Part shown: positions 54,761-63,910 of the stretch, piece after piece | How the letters are laid out: the number at the start of each line of letters is the position of its first letter | Numbering within the stretch: position 1 is the first letter of the stretch | Source: Colwellia echini | Lineage (GTDB): Bacteria; Pseudomonadota; Gammaproteobacteria; Enterobacterales; Alteromonadaceae | Reading direction: 5' to 3' | Length of the DNA: 64,000 nt | Assembly: GCF_002843355.2 (NCBI RefSeq) | Contig: NZ_PJAI02000009.1 | Location: 1 to 64,000, forward strand | Position numbers and translations under genes: made by a program | Notes under the pieces: model-generated | The model's input: the letters and a program-made list of their open reading frames with translations, nothing else | What the model was told of the DNA's origin: nothing | Databases searched by the model: none

Positions 54761-55834
54761 TTATAAAGTGCTTTTTATTATATTTATTATTGTCTTTTGT
54801 TCTGATTTAGATAACTGAGGGTACAAAGGAAGGCATAAAATCCTTTCACTGATGTCTCTGGAGTGTTCCATAAATTGTGTTGGCTCAATATATGTCAGAG
54901 TATCTAACGATGGAAAAAAATATCTTCTAGGAAAAATTTTTGCCGTATTTAATGCACTTTGTACTTTAATTCTTTGATTTGTATTTTTTAAAATAATCGG
55001 GAAATAACTATAATTAATGGACGAGTCAGTATTAATTTTTTGAAATTTCACTAAACCACAGAGGCCTTCAAGATAATCATGATGAAGCTGTTTACGTTGC
55101 TCTTTAATATTCTCTATTTCATCAAGTATACATAAACCCATTGCAGCTTCAAATTCATTCATCTTTGCATTTGTTCCAAGTGCTACAATTGACTCTGTGT
55201 TTTCAATACCAAAATTAATGAGATGCTTAACTTTTTGTACAAGAGAGTCGTCATTAATAATTAAAGCGCCTCCCTCTATAGTATGGAAAATTTTGGTTGC
55301 ATGGAAACTGAGAGTGGAAATATCACCATAATTTAAGATACTATCTCCTTTATATTTTACATCAAATGCGTGTGCTGCATCGTATATTACTTTTAATTTA
55401 TTCTTATGAGCAATGCGCTGAATTTCATCAACTTCGCATCCATTTCCGAAAATATGAACAGGAACAATTGCTGTAGTATCTTTTGTAATTGATTTGACAA
55501 TTTCATTCGGGTTTATATTTAAAGTAGTAGGATCTATATCTGCAAAAATGGGGGTTAGTCCATTAGTGACCAGAGAGCTAGTTGTTGCTACAAAGCTAAA
55601 AGGGGTTGTTATCACATGGCCTTTTAAATCTAAAGCTCTATAAGCCGTTTCTAGTGCAACCGTTCCATTGGCAACTAAAACTATATTTTTAACACCTAAG
55701 TAAGAAGATAACCTTTCTTCTAACCTTTGTACCATCTGACCATTATTAGTTACCCAGCCACTTTCAAAAATTTTATCTACGTACGCATGAAATTTTTTTC
55801 TGCATGGTAAGTATGTTTTTGTCACATTAATCAT
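54761..55834 (-). CDS. DegT/DnrJ/EryC1 sugar aminotransferase (VioA/RffA-like)
   Basis: 357 residues. PLP lysine K181 (LSFHATKIFHTIEGGAL), the PLP-ring aspartate D152 (VIYDAAHAF) and the substrate loop ESGWVTNNGQMVQRLEERLS. Forms PLP-dependent amino sugars from nucleotide 4-keto sugars. The N-terminus (MINVTKTYLP) is like VioA-type dTDP-4-amino-4,6-dideoxyglucose enzymes (recalled, unverified). First gene of a two-gene unit with the ATP-grasp gene; divergent from the glycosyltransferase fusion. Confidence 0.85.
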   Translation of the reverse strand: MINVTKTYLPCRKKFHAYVDKIFESGWVTNNGQMVQRLEERLSSYLGVKNIVLVANGTVALETAYRALDLKGHVITTPFSFVATTSSLVTNGLTPIFADIDPTTLNINPNEIVKSITKDTTAIVPVHIFGNGCEVDEIQRIAHKNKLKVIYDAAHAFDVKYKGDSILNYGDISTLSFHATKIFHTIEGGALIINDDSLVQKVKHLINFGIENTESIVALGTNAKMNEFEAAMGLCILDEIENIKEQRKQLHHDYLEGLCGLVKFQKINTDSSINYSYFPIILKNTNQRIKVQSALNTAKIFPRRYFFPSLDTLTYIEPTQFMEHSRDISERILCLPLYPQLSKSEQKTIINIIKSTL

Positions 55835-56234
55835 TTACATATTTCCTTTGACCGCATTAACGTTCGTATACTTAAACTCATAAGTTTCCATTGAGCTGCT
55901 ATAATACTTTTAGTTGATTTTTAATTAGCGATCTTAATTGTAGGTGAAAGTATCTAAGTTATTGCTTTAATTTATGAATTTCGAAGTAGATTAAGACTTA
56001 TTTTATCAACTTTATTCTAGTTAATTAATTATGTTCTGTGGTAGCCTACATTCACAATCACTAGTCTTATTTGAATTGTCCTATTCAGTGATTTATTGAT
56101 ATTTTCTTATACACATAAAACCATTGAATGCCTGTCTATTGTAGTATCAACTGACATATTAAGTATGAGAAAGTAACTAATTAAATACAGTATCATCCAC
56201 CTTGATTTTTAAATTTAGTGACTAAGAATACCCT
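55835..56234. other. Divergent promoter region of the sugar cluster
   Basis: 400 bases, very AT-rich, between the minus-strand aminotransferase unit and the plus-strand three-gene unit. It must hold promoters for both. I see no clear sigma-54 or sigma-28 motif, repeat or RNA. Confidence 0.4.
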
Positions 56235-58547
56235 ATGAAATTTTCAATAATAATACCTGCCTTTAATGCTCAAATCTATATAACTAAATGTATTGACAGT
56301 ATTTTAATACAAAGAAGTGATTTCTATGATCTAGAGGTACTTATTATTGATGATTGTTCAACCGATGATACATTTAACCAAATAGAAGCATTATCTTTAA
56401 AATATACAGACATTAGGGTTTTTACAACAGAGTCTAACGAGGGGCCGGGGGGAGCTAGAAATATTGGTATTAAAAATGCCACGGGCGATTGGATTATGTT
56501 TATCGATTCTGATGATCAATTACACAGTAGTGCCTTACAAACCTTATACGAGTATATTCAAAGAGGCCAAGTTAAATACGATCTTGTAGCATATAACTTT
56601 GAATATGATAACAACTCTACTGTTTTTTCCCATAATACATCTAGAAATGACTTCCAATCGTTACGAAAAAATAAAGATGAATTAATTTTAGATTACTTAT
56701 CCTTATATATGGATGGTTCTGTTATTTATACCTTAATATCAAGAGAGTTGATTGAAAAAAATAAGTTAAGTTTTTTTGGTGGGTACCATGAAGATATAGA
56801 TTTTCTTTTTAAAGCATACTTACATTGTGAATATTTAGGGGAAGTGGATAAATCTTTATATTTAAAACTCAATCATAAAAACTCTATTGTCAATAATACA
56901 TCAATAAAACATTTCACCGGTATTTTTAGAGCCTGTAAAGAAATGTATAACTATCTCGAGAATAACAACAGTAATAACGAGAATAGAATCATTGCTTACT
57001 ATGTTGGAATTATTGGTGTTTGTGCCACAAGAATAAGAACGTTGTGTAATCAAGAAGTAGATGCTCCTCTATCTCTATATAAGCAATTATATGATGAAGT
57101 ATATTCAGCGCTACAACTTATTCCTATCAAAGTAAAAACACCTGTTTTAACCACTAAATATTATATGATTTATACTTTTTTTAAAGAAAATATAGAAAGT
57201 AATACATTAATCGAAGATCTTAATTATTTTGTGAGCGATATATCGGGTAAAAGTTGGAGTTGCTATGACTTACATCATTCATTATTCCTTGCGCCTGATG
57301 AAATTAGAACATGCTGTAAAAGGTTTTTTGTTAATAATAAAATGAAAGGAGATGTAGTTCTTTTAGATAATAAAAAAGACTCTATCAAAAAATTTTCAGC
57401 CCAAAACATATTAAAAGCTAAAAAGGACTTATACGTTAAAATAAACAAAGGAGCTTCAGAAGAATGCGGGGGCTGCCCATTTCTGGAATTCAAAGATTGG
57501 CCAAGTCTCAATGAATTAGATATTCAATACCTATCATTTGAATATCACTCTGTTTGTAATATGAAATGCACTTATTGTAGTGATACATATTACGGCGGGA
57601 AGAAAAGCTCTTATGAGGTAGATGTGCTTCTTGATGAGTTAGTTGAGGATAATGCTCTTAGCAACAATGCAATTGTAGTTTATGGGGGCGGGGAACCAAC
57701 ATTAGGTGATAATTTTACATTACTTCTAAATAAAGTAAGTCAAAGCTCATCAACCATAAAGCAAAGGGTAATTACTAACAGCACTAAATATAATGAAACA
57801 ATTAAAAGGCTGATAGATATTGATAAAGTGTCAATTATAACAAGTATTGATGCTGGCACTGAAGAGACATTTTATCAAGTCAGAAAGCACAAAGGTTTTG
57901 ATACGGTATTTAATAACCTTGTAAAATATTCGGAGCAGAAGCCAGAAAACATTACTATTAAATATATTATTTTGGATGAAAACAGGGATAGATTAAATAT
58001 CTCCGAATTTGTAAGGCTAATAGACGAACGAAAACTACACGATTGCAATTTTCAAATTAGTTTTGATTTTAAAAAAGAAGTTATATGTTTTGAATCTTTA
58101 TTATCAATTGTTTTGCTATATGGAGCATTGACTCAATTAAACGTAAGGTTGGTATTCGTCGATGACTTATTAAGAGCTAGATTACCTTATACTATTGAAA
58201 TGTATAGGCTATTAACTAATAAATTGCATGAGTTAGATTGTACTTATATATTAGCCGACTATAGCAAGTTCACCGATATTGTTATTTGGGGGGCAGGAAT
58301 TCAAACTCAAAAACTATTAGCTAGCAGTATTTTTTTAAAAAATACGAATATACAATATTTGGTAGATAATACAGCCAGTAAAATTGGAAATGAATTTATG
58401 GGTTATAAGGTATATGACCCTTCTATTTTATTAGAAAATGATTATCCAATACTTATTTCAGCTACTCAAGCAACACCTCAAATACTAAATGTTTTTAAAC
58501 AGATGAAATTGAATGAAGATAGAATCATAAAAAGTTTTATTTTATAA
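56235..58547 (+). CDS. Triple fusion: GT2 glycosyltransferase, radical SAM, Rossmann module
   Basis: 770 residues. The N-terminal GT-A domain (about 1-220) has FSIIIPAFNA, IIDDCSTDD, GGARNIGIKNATGDW and metal-binding D91-S-D93-D94. A helical linker (about 230-400) leads to CGGC (411-414). The radical SAM domain (about 430-650) has the CNMKCTYC cluster motif (C441, C445, C448) and VYGGGEP. The C-terminal Rossmann module (about 690-770) reads DIVIWGAGIQTQKLLAS, QYLVDNTASKIGNEFMGYKV. It probably transfers a sugar and performs a radical modification on it or a related substrate. Thirteen bases separate it from the FkbM gene. The arrangement is unusual. Confidence 0.85.
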   Translation: MKFSIIIPAFNAQIYITKCIDSILIQRSDFYDLEVLIIDDCSTDDTFNQIEALSLKYTDIRVFTTESNEGPGGARNIGIKNATGDWIMFIDSDDQLHSSALQTLYEYIQRGQVKYDLVAYNFEYDNNSTVFSHNTSRNDFQSLRKNKDELILDYLSLYMDGSVIYTLISRELIEKNKLSFFGGYHEDIDFLFKAYLHCEYLGEVDKSLYLKLNHKNSIVNNTSIKHFTGIFRACKEMYNYLENNNSNNENRIIAYYVGIIGVCATRIRTLCNQEVDAPLSLYKQLYDEVYSALQLIPIKVKTPVLTTKYYMIYTFFKENIESNTLIEDLNYFVSDISGKSWSCYDLHHSLFLAPDEIRTCCKRFFVNNKMKGDVVLLDNKKDSIKKFSAQNILKAKKDLYVKINKGASEECGGCPFLEFKDWPSLNELDIQYLSFEYHSVCNMKCTYCSDTYYGGKKSSYEVDVLLDELVEDNALSNNAIVVYGGGEPTLGDNFTLLLNKVSQSSSTIKQRVITNSTKYNETIKRLIDIDKVSIITSIDAGTEETFYQVRKHKGFDTVFNNLVKYSEQKPENITIKYIILDENRDRLNISEFVRLIDERKLHDCNFQISFDFKKEVICFESLLSIVLLYGALTQLNVRLVFVDDLLRARLPYTIEMYRLLTNKLHELDCTYILADYSKFTDIVIWGAGIQTQKLLASSIFLKNTNIQYLVDNTASKIGNEFMGYKVYDPSILLENDYPILISATQATPQILNVFKQMKLNEDRIIKSFIL

Positions 58548-58560
58548 ATTAAGGTTTTCA

Positions 58561-59655
58561 ATGAAATATTTCTATAAAGAGTTTTTTTGTAAGTATACGA
58601 AAGAGCTACACAACAATAAACATGGTTATTATGATGTATTTAGAACATCTTTATCGTCACGAATCTTTATTATTTATAGCTTTGAAGTAGCTATTTCATT
58701 AATGAAGCGTACTTTCAAGCTACTAACAAAAAAATACATAACTCAGGATGACTATAGCTCTATAGTAATTAATAAAAATAATTTTTTCATTATTAATATT
58801 GATAAGTTTTCTGAAATATATTTACTATTATCGGATGATTATAGTAAAGAAAAATATTTAGATTATATTGTGTTTAGAGCAATAGGCGCCCTTAAAAATA
58901 GGCTTCCCTTTGATGAACATAACTTGCAAAAGCAGTTGGAAATATCTTCCAGTTTACGCATCGACAAAAAATTAAACATGTATGATCTATCTCCAATAAA
59001 TTACAATCTTAAATTTATTGGAGGAGAGCTTGGAATCATCCTTGATTTTATATTGGAACAATATGCGTATAAGCAAAAATCAATTAATATAGAAGTAGTT
59101 AAAGATGATGTTGTTATTGACTGCGGAGGAGCAACTGGTGATACCGCATTATATTTTTATGCAAAAGGAGCAAAAAAAATATATGTATATGAATTTTTAC
59201 CTTCCAGTATAAAGACCATTAATCAGCAACTTTTAAATAATAATATATCTGATGAAGTTGAAATCATTAATAATGCTATTTGGAGTGAATCAAATCTTGA
59301 ATTAAGTTATTTAGATAAAGGAAATGCAAGTGTTGTCGCTCAAAAAGGGAAGTACCAAAGTTCTATAGTAACTTTAAGTATTGATGATATGGTGAAAACT
59401 AAAGAGATTGAGAAAATTGACTTCATAAAAATGGATGTCGAAGGTGCTGAAGTACCTGCACTCAATGGCGCATATGAATGTATCAAGAAAGATAAACCTA
59501 AACTCGCTATTAGCGTTTATCATAAAAAAGATGATTTAATCACAATCACTTCAATAATAAAAAAAATTAATCCTAATTATAAATTGTACTTTGATTATTA
59601 TACCAACACTGGGGCGGAAGCAATCTTGTATGCGATCGATAGTGATTGCCTGTGA
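58561..59655 (+). CDS. FkbM-family methyltransferase A
   Basis: 364 residues. An unrecognised N-terminal region (about 1-175), then the FkbM domain: DDVVIDCGGATGDTALYFYA (SAM loop), IYVYEFLPSS, IDFIKMDVEGAEVPALNGAY and C-terminal LAISVYHKKDDLITI. Methylates sugar or amino groups. Its 3' end overlaps the next gene by 4 bases (GTGA). Its C-terminal half is paralogous to the FkbM at 60915. Confidence 0.82.
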   Translation: MKYFYKEFFCKYTKELHNNKHGYYDVFRTSLSSRIFIIYSFEVAISLMKRTFKLLTKKYITQDDYSSIVINKNNFFIINIDKFSEIYLLLSDDYSKEKYLDYIVFRAIGALKNRLPFDEHNLQKQLEISSSLRIDKKLNMYDLSPINYNLKFIGGELGIILDFILEQYAYKQKSINIEVVKDDVVIDCGGATGDTALYFYAKGAKKIYVYEFLPSSIKTINQQLLNNNISDEVEIINNAIWSESNLELSYLDKGNASVVAQKGKYQSSIVTLSIDDMVKTKEIEKIDFIKMDVEGAEVPALNGAYECIKKDKPKLAISVYHKKDDLITITSIIKKINPNYKLYFDYYTNTGAEAILYAIDSDCL

Positions 59656-60824
59656 AGAAATATATAATGTACACGCCAGGTTTTGTGGAAACTAATGGTG
59701 GGTCTATTGCCATGCACAGATTATGTGACTTAATAAATTATAATGGATTTGAAGCCTTTATATGGCTCGGAACGCTTGAGTCTGAGGTGAAGGTACATGA
59801 CGACTTTAATACTCCTGCAATTAATACCGATAAACTAGATGACTTTATAGTTGTTTATACTGAAATAGTTAGCGGTAATCCTCTTAATGCAAAGCATGTC
59901 ATTAGATGGTTTTTGAATAAACCGGGTTTTTTTACAAATAAAATTAACTATGGAAATAATGAACTGTATTTCTATCAACAAATTGTATTTAACGATACAG
60001 ACTATAATTCTAATTTAGAGAATAAATTATATGTGTCTTATTTCAATAAAAAATTATGGCAACAAACCAATTTCAACAAAAGAAGTGGTAGCGGTTATCT
60101 TTTAAGGAAAGGGAGAGGAAGAGAAATCTCTCATAACCTTGAAAATTCAATCAAAATTGATGGAATGAATCACTCCGAGATGGAGATTATATTTAATAAA
60201 GTTAAATATTTTTATTCATATGACCTTCAAACTGCTTATACAATGTTTGCTGCAATGTGTGGTTGTATACCTATTGTAATTCCACAGAAGAACGTTTCTG
60301 CTTGTGAATGGCAACCCAGAGAAGAGTTACGATATGGCATTGCATATGGAGATACGAAAGAAGAAATAGCATATAGCAACAATACTAGGGAGAAAATAAT
60401 TCCTTATTTGGACAAATTGAATGAAGAAACAAAAAGTGATGTAAAATCATTTATTAAAAAATCGCAATCTTTTTTTTCTATTAATTATAAAACCAAACAA
60501 AATATAGAAACTGAGAAACTTAATTATATCAAAAGATTAAAGGAAACTGATAATAAAATATTATTATTTGGTACAGGGAGTGGCTTGGTGTTGATAATGG
60601 ATCTTTTGGAGCGTAATGGTATTCAGCCTGATTATTTTTGTGACAACGATCCTAATAAAATAGGAACTAATATCTACGGGTATAGAATAAATAAACCGGA
60701 TGAAATATTAAGTAGTGATAATCAATTTGTAGTTTTAATTACTTCTATGTTTATTTCTGAGGTTACTCAACAAATTAAGAAGTATGATAATGTTAAAGAA
60801 ATATTAAGTGGTTATGACGATTAA
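59652..60824 (+). CDS. Glycosyltransferase-like protein with C-terminal Rossmann module
   Basis: 390 residues from GTG 59652, overlapping the preceding stop (GTGA). The N-terminal part (KYIMYTPGFVETNGGSIAMH) and GT-B-like motif (YSYDLQTAYTMFAAMCGCIP, IVIP) suggest a nucleotide-sugar glycosyltransferase. The C-terminal ~95 residues form a Rossmann module (KILLFGTGSGLVLIMDLLER, CDNDPNKIGTNIYGYRI) like that of the triple fusion. Third gene of the unit. Confidence 0.7.
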   Translation: MKKYIMYTPGFVETNGGSIAMHRLCDLINYNGFEAFIWLGTLESEVKVHDDFNTPAINTDKLDDFIVVYTEIVSGNPLNAKHVIRWFLNKPGFFTNKINYGNNELYFYQQIVFNDTDYNSNLENKLYVSYFNKKLWQQTNFNKRSGSGYLLRKGRGREISHNLENSIKIDGMNHSEMEIIFNKVKYFYSYDLQTAYTMFAAMCGCIPIVIPQKNVSACEWQPREELRYGIAYGDTKEEIAYSNNTREKIIPYLDKLNEETKSDVKSFIKKSQSFFSINYKTKQNIETEKLNYIKRLKETDNKILLFGTGSGLVLIMDLLERNGIQPDYFCDNDPNKIGTNIYGYRINKPDEILSSDNQFVVLITSMFISEVTQQIKKYDNVKEILSGYDD

Positions 60825-60914
60825 GAAAAGGCTACACAAAGTAAACTATGGGCTTTTAATATACGTTAACTAATATGCTCATTAGCGGTGTAGCATTTAT
60901 TCACAAGCGTAAAT

Positions 60915-61991
60915 TTATGTCGGTAATGCGTATAAAATAATTTCATTTCCTAAATCACCGTGTGTACGTAGATAGTAATTATAATTAGGATTAATGTCGT
61001 TGATTAAGAAGGCTACTTCCCATAAATGACTAGCTTTGTGGTATACCGAGATAGCTAAGGTAGGTCTATATTGTCTGATTATTTTTCGTGCTCCTTTTAT
61101 CGCTTCTATTTCAGCTCCTTCTACATCCATTTTAATAAGATTTGGTTGGTACCCATAAGCTACCGCATCTAAGCTTACAACGGGTACTTGTACACTTCTC
61201 TCTGATTTAGTATTTACTATGTGGCTAGTCTCAGCACCAAGCTCAAAATTAAGTATTGTATTCTTTGACCAAACCCCACAAGGGTAATTAATTAGCAAAT
61301 ATTCAGGTGTGGTGAATTTTTCTATTACTTCTTGTAATACAACATTATTATTTAAATTAGGTTCAAATAAACTAATAGAACTAACATCTATTTTATGTTT
61401 TTTAAAGAAACTTAGTGCTATAGGAAGAGTATCTCCTGTAAATGCACCACAATCTAACATTACTATTGGTCTCTTAAGTACGGATGATAATGGTAAATCA
61501 TTAGGAAAGTATTGAACCTGCCAGTCGTTTTCAATATAAGTCTTAGATGATGGTGCTAATCGAAATGCTAATATTCTTTGTAATGCATTTTTACTTTCTT
61601 CATCTTTGAACATTAAATTTAAATTTTTAATTTTATTTAAATTATTTTTTGTTTCGTTGGTACAGTCTAATAATTTTTCGGGTAATATAAATTGGTTTAA
61701 AAGTGTTGGAAATCTTTTAAGGCATTGATTAAAATCAAGACAGATATTGTATCCTTGCTCTTTTAAATCGTCAGCTATTTGACGGCTATAACATGATACG
61801 GATATAAGTACAGTACAATTTTTTGTTGGTGATGTATGTGGGCGGTATATTTTGATGCCATTATGCTCTTGTTTTTTCGAATATAAATCCAAAAAAAAGA
61901 TAATGTTATAACCATTATCTTTTAATGAATTGAAAAATTTTATCCCATTACCACCTGCACCGTATATTATCAAATCTTGTGTCGTACTCAT
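60915..61991 (-). CDS. FkbM-family methyltransferase B with N-terminal Rossmann module
   Basis: 358 residues. N-terminal Rossmann module (DLIIYGAGGNGIKFFNSLKD, FFLDLYSKKQEHNGIKIYRP), helical linker, then FkbM (about 170-358; IVMLDCGAFTGDTLPIALSF, LIKMDVEGAEIEAIKGARKI, LAISVYHKASHLWEV). Same module as on the two plus-strand enzymes, here at the N-terminus. Convergent with the glycosyltransferase gene. AGGAGG before ATG, 8 bases. Confidence 0.82.
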   Translation of the reverse strand: MSTTQDLIIYGAGGNGIKFFNSLKDNGYNIIFFLDLYSKKQEHNGIKIYRPHTSPTKNCTVLISVSCYSRQIADDLKEQGYNICLDFNQCLKRFPTLLNQFILPEKLLDCTNETKNNLNKIKNLNLMFKDEESKNALQRILAFRLAPSSKTYIENDWQVQYFPNDLPLSSVLKRPIVMLDCGAFTGDTLPIALSFFKKHKIDVSSISLFEPNLNNNVVLQEVIEKFTTPEYLLINYPCGVWSKNTILNFELGAETSHIVNTKSERSVQVPVVSLDAVAYGYQPNLIKMDVEGAEIEAIKGARKIIRQYRPTLAISVYHKASHLWEVAFLINDINPNYNYYLRTHGDLGNEIILYALPT

Positions 61992-62120
61992 TGAAGCCTC
62001 CTTTAGTTTTTTAATGGCTTACGCCTTAGTTCGAACAAAATTAATAGAATACACTGAACTGAATAATGTATATTATTTCAGTCATTATTAAATAAGCATC
62101 TATTATTGCATGATTATTTT

Positions 62121-62864
62121 TTAATATTTTTTCTGTTCTATATGTTGATTAATTTTGATGACTTCAGGGTTGTCTTTTAATGCCGCTAACAATTCTAGGT
62201 AATTAAAACTTGTTTGATTATTAAAAAGTGCATAAACGGTTTGTATCATTTTATAATCATCTTCTTCATCTAAAGTTAGGCGGTAATGTGAAAGGTCTTC
62301 GCCACTTGAGAGGTTATAACAGGCGATGTCACTAAACTTTGTCATCCCCATAGTTACATGCTCTTTATCTGCATCTGTTATTGCACCTAAATGAGTTTTT
62401 TCTAAGCAGTCAAAATCGAAAATACAGCAATCTAAGCCTCGGGGAAAGCCGCTATGAGGTCCTAAACTAACCATGTTGTAAGTGTTTTCTTGATAGATTT
62501 TAATAACTTTTGATGTTAAGTCATAATCAATCAAAGGATTATCGCTGGTTAAACGCATGATAGCATCACCATAAGTTGCACCAAATTTCTTTGCTGTAAG
62601 ATAATAACGTTCAAGCACGTTATCGGTACTTCCTTTGAAATATCTTATATTCAGAGTTTCGCATAAGGCAACTATTGGATCTTCAGAGCCATCGTTAGTG
62701 GTTGCTATTATGATATTTTCTCGCCAGCCTTGTAATCGCTCTATCATAATTTGTAACGCAGGCTTTTCCCCTATAGGTAAAAGTACTTTGTTGGGTAAGC
62801 GAGTTGAAGTCATTCTTGCTTGAATGATTATAAATAGTTTAGACATTGAAAGGGCTGTTATCAT
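62121..62864 (-). CDS. SpsF-like cytidylyltransferase
   Basis: 247 residues. LFIIIQARMTSTRLPNKVLL, IIATTNDGSEDPIVALCETL, RLTSDNPLID and LTLDEEDDYKMI mark the CMP-sugar (NeuA/SpsF) cytidylyltransferase family. Activates a sugar acid as its CMP derivative before transfer. Starts at 62864 or 62846 are both possible; neither has a clear Shine-Dalgarno. Fits a nonulosonic acid pathway with the synthase at 63911. Confidence 0.83.
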   Translation of the reverse strand: MITALSMSKLFIIIQARMTSTRLPNKVLLPIGEKPALQIMIERLQGWRENIIIATTNDGSEDPIVALCETLNIRYFKGSTDNVLERYYLTAKKFGATYGDAIMRLTSDNPLIDYDLTSKVIKIYQENTYNMVSLGPHSGFPRGLDCCIFDFDCLEKTHLGAITDADKEHVTMGMTKFSDIACYNLSSGEDLSHYRLTLDEEDDYKMIQTVYALFNNQTSFNYLELLAALKDNPEVIKINQHIEQKKY

Positions 62865-63012
62865 AGTTATATTTATATAAAGATATCAAATCACTACACT
62901 ATTTTATAGCTTAAGACATAAATTAAAGCTCAAAATAATAAAGTATCTTAAATTACTCCTGCTAATGATTTAATATTGTGAGCACTTTAAGTCAATTAAT
63001 GAAATTCTGTTA

Positions 63013-63866
63013 AAGTTGGTAAAGAGTTGGTCGTTAACCTTAATGATAGTTGGTACGATGAAACACAGTTTGAATTATTGACCTTTACAGGTAGTCCAGA
63101 TATTGGGTTATTATCTCATGCCGGTGCATACCCTTAAAAGTATTTCGACATAAGAGAGGAATTATTAGCCGTTGCCAAATGGAAGCACGGCGAAATGCTT
63201 AATTAGATACAAAAGAAGTGTAGCGTTTTAAAACCTAAGGTCGCTATCCCTTTTGTAGGACAATATATTTTAGATGGTAAATTCATTATTTAAATAAATA
63301 TCAAGGTTTTATAGACTGCTTTGAAGCTTTATAATTTGATGGAAAGCAATTGTTTTGGCCTCCGGAGCTAAAGGTTTAATAGCTTCAGACGTACGAATAG
63401 AAAAATATTCAGATAAAGAAATGAATAATTATGCTTTGTCATTTTCTTCTCGTCCGATGGCCTATGAAGTCACATTTTCAAATTTAGGTGAGTCAGTTGT
63501 TAATTGGGAAGAATGCTTAATAAATCATACCAAAATACATTACACAAATTTACCTTTGATACAGATACATGGTATTGCATTTGTCTTAAAGAGCTGCGGT
63601 TTTGTATGAAATTAAATAAATCAGCGCCAGAAAGTAAAATGTGTACGATAAATGCAGTTGAAAAATTCACTTATCGTTCTGAAATTTATATTGATTATAG
63701 GCACCTTTTGGGGTTACTCAGTTTATACTACCACTGGAATAATGCTGAAATAGGTTCCCATTATCATACCAGACGTATACCCAATATTTATAATCCTGAT
63801 GTACAGGGTTTTCTAAATTTTTTCATCTTTAGTTGTCTATACGTGACAATTAAGGTGAAAAGATAA
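63013..63866 (+). pseudogene. Decayed gene, possibly MBL-fold hydrolase of sugar clusters
   Basis: Pieces of one protein are spread over frames. 63013 onward reads KVGKELVVNLNDSWYDETQF, then LLSHAGAYP, but with in-frame stops at 63135, 63204 and near 63291. The story continues at 63355 (SGAKGLIASDVRIEKYSDKE, ALSFSSRPMAYEVTFSNLGE) and shifts frame near 63510-63530 to NKSYQNTLHKFTFDTDTWYC and RSEIYIDYRHLLGLLSLYYH. The last pieces resemble MBL-fold proteins of sialic/pseudaminic-acid clusters as I recall them. No initiation codon is clear. Confidence 0.6.
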
Positions 63867-63910
63867 GTGTTTTGATTTTCCGATTAGTTAATAGGGATAG
63901 GTAAGTACAG

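Noticed and set aside
63355..63866. Two separate overlapping small genes
   Set aside because: Both are pieces of one decayed protein in different frames; the join near 63510-63530 restores a continuous sequence.
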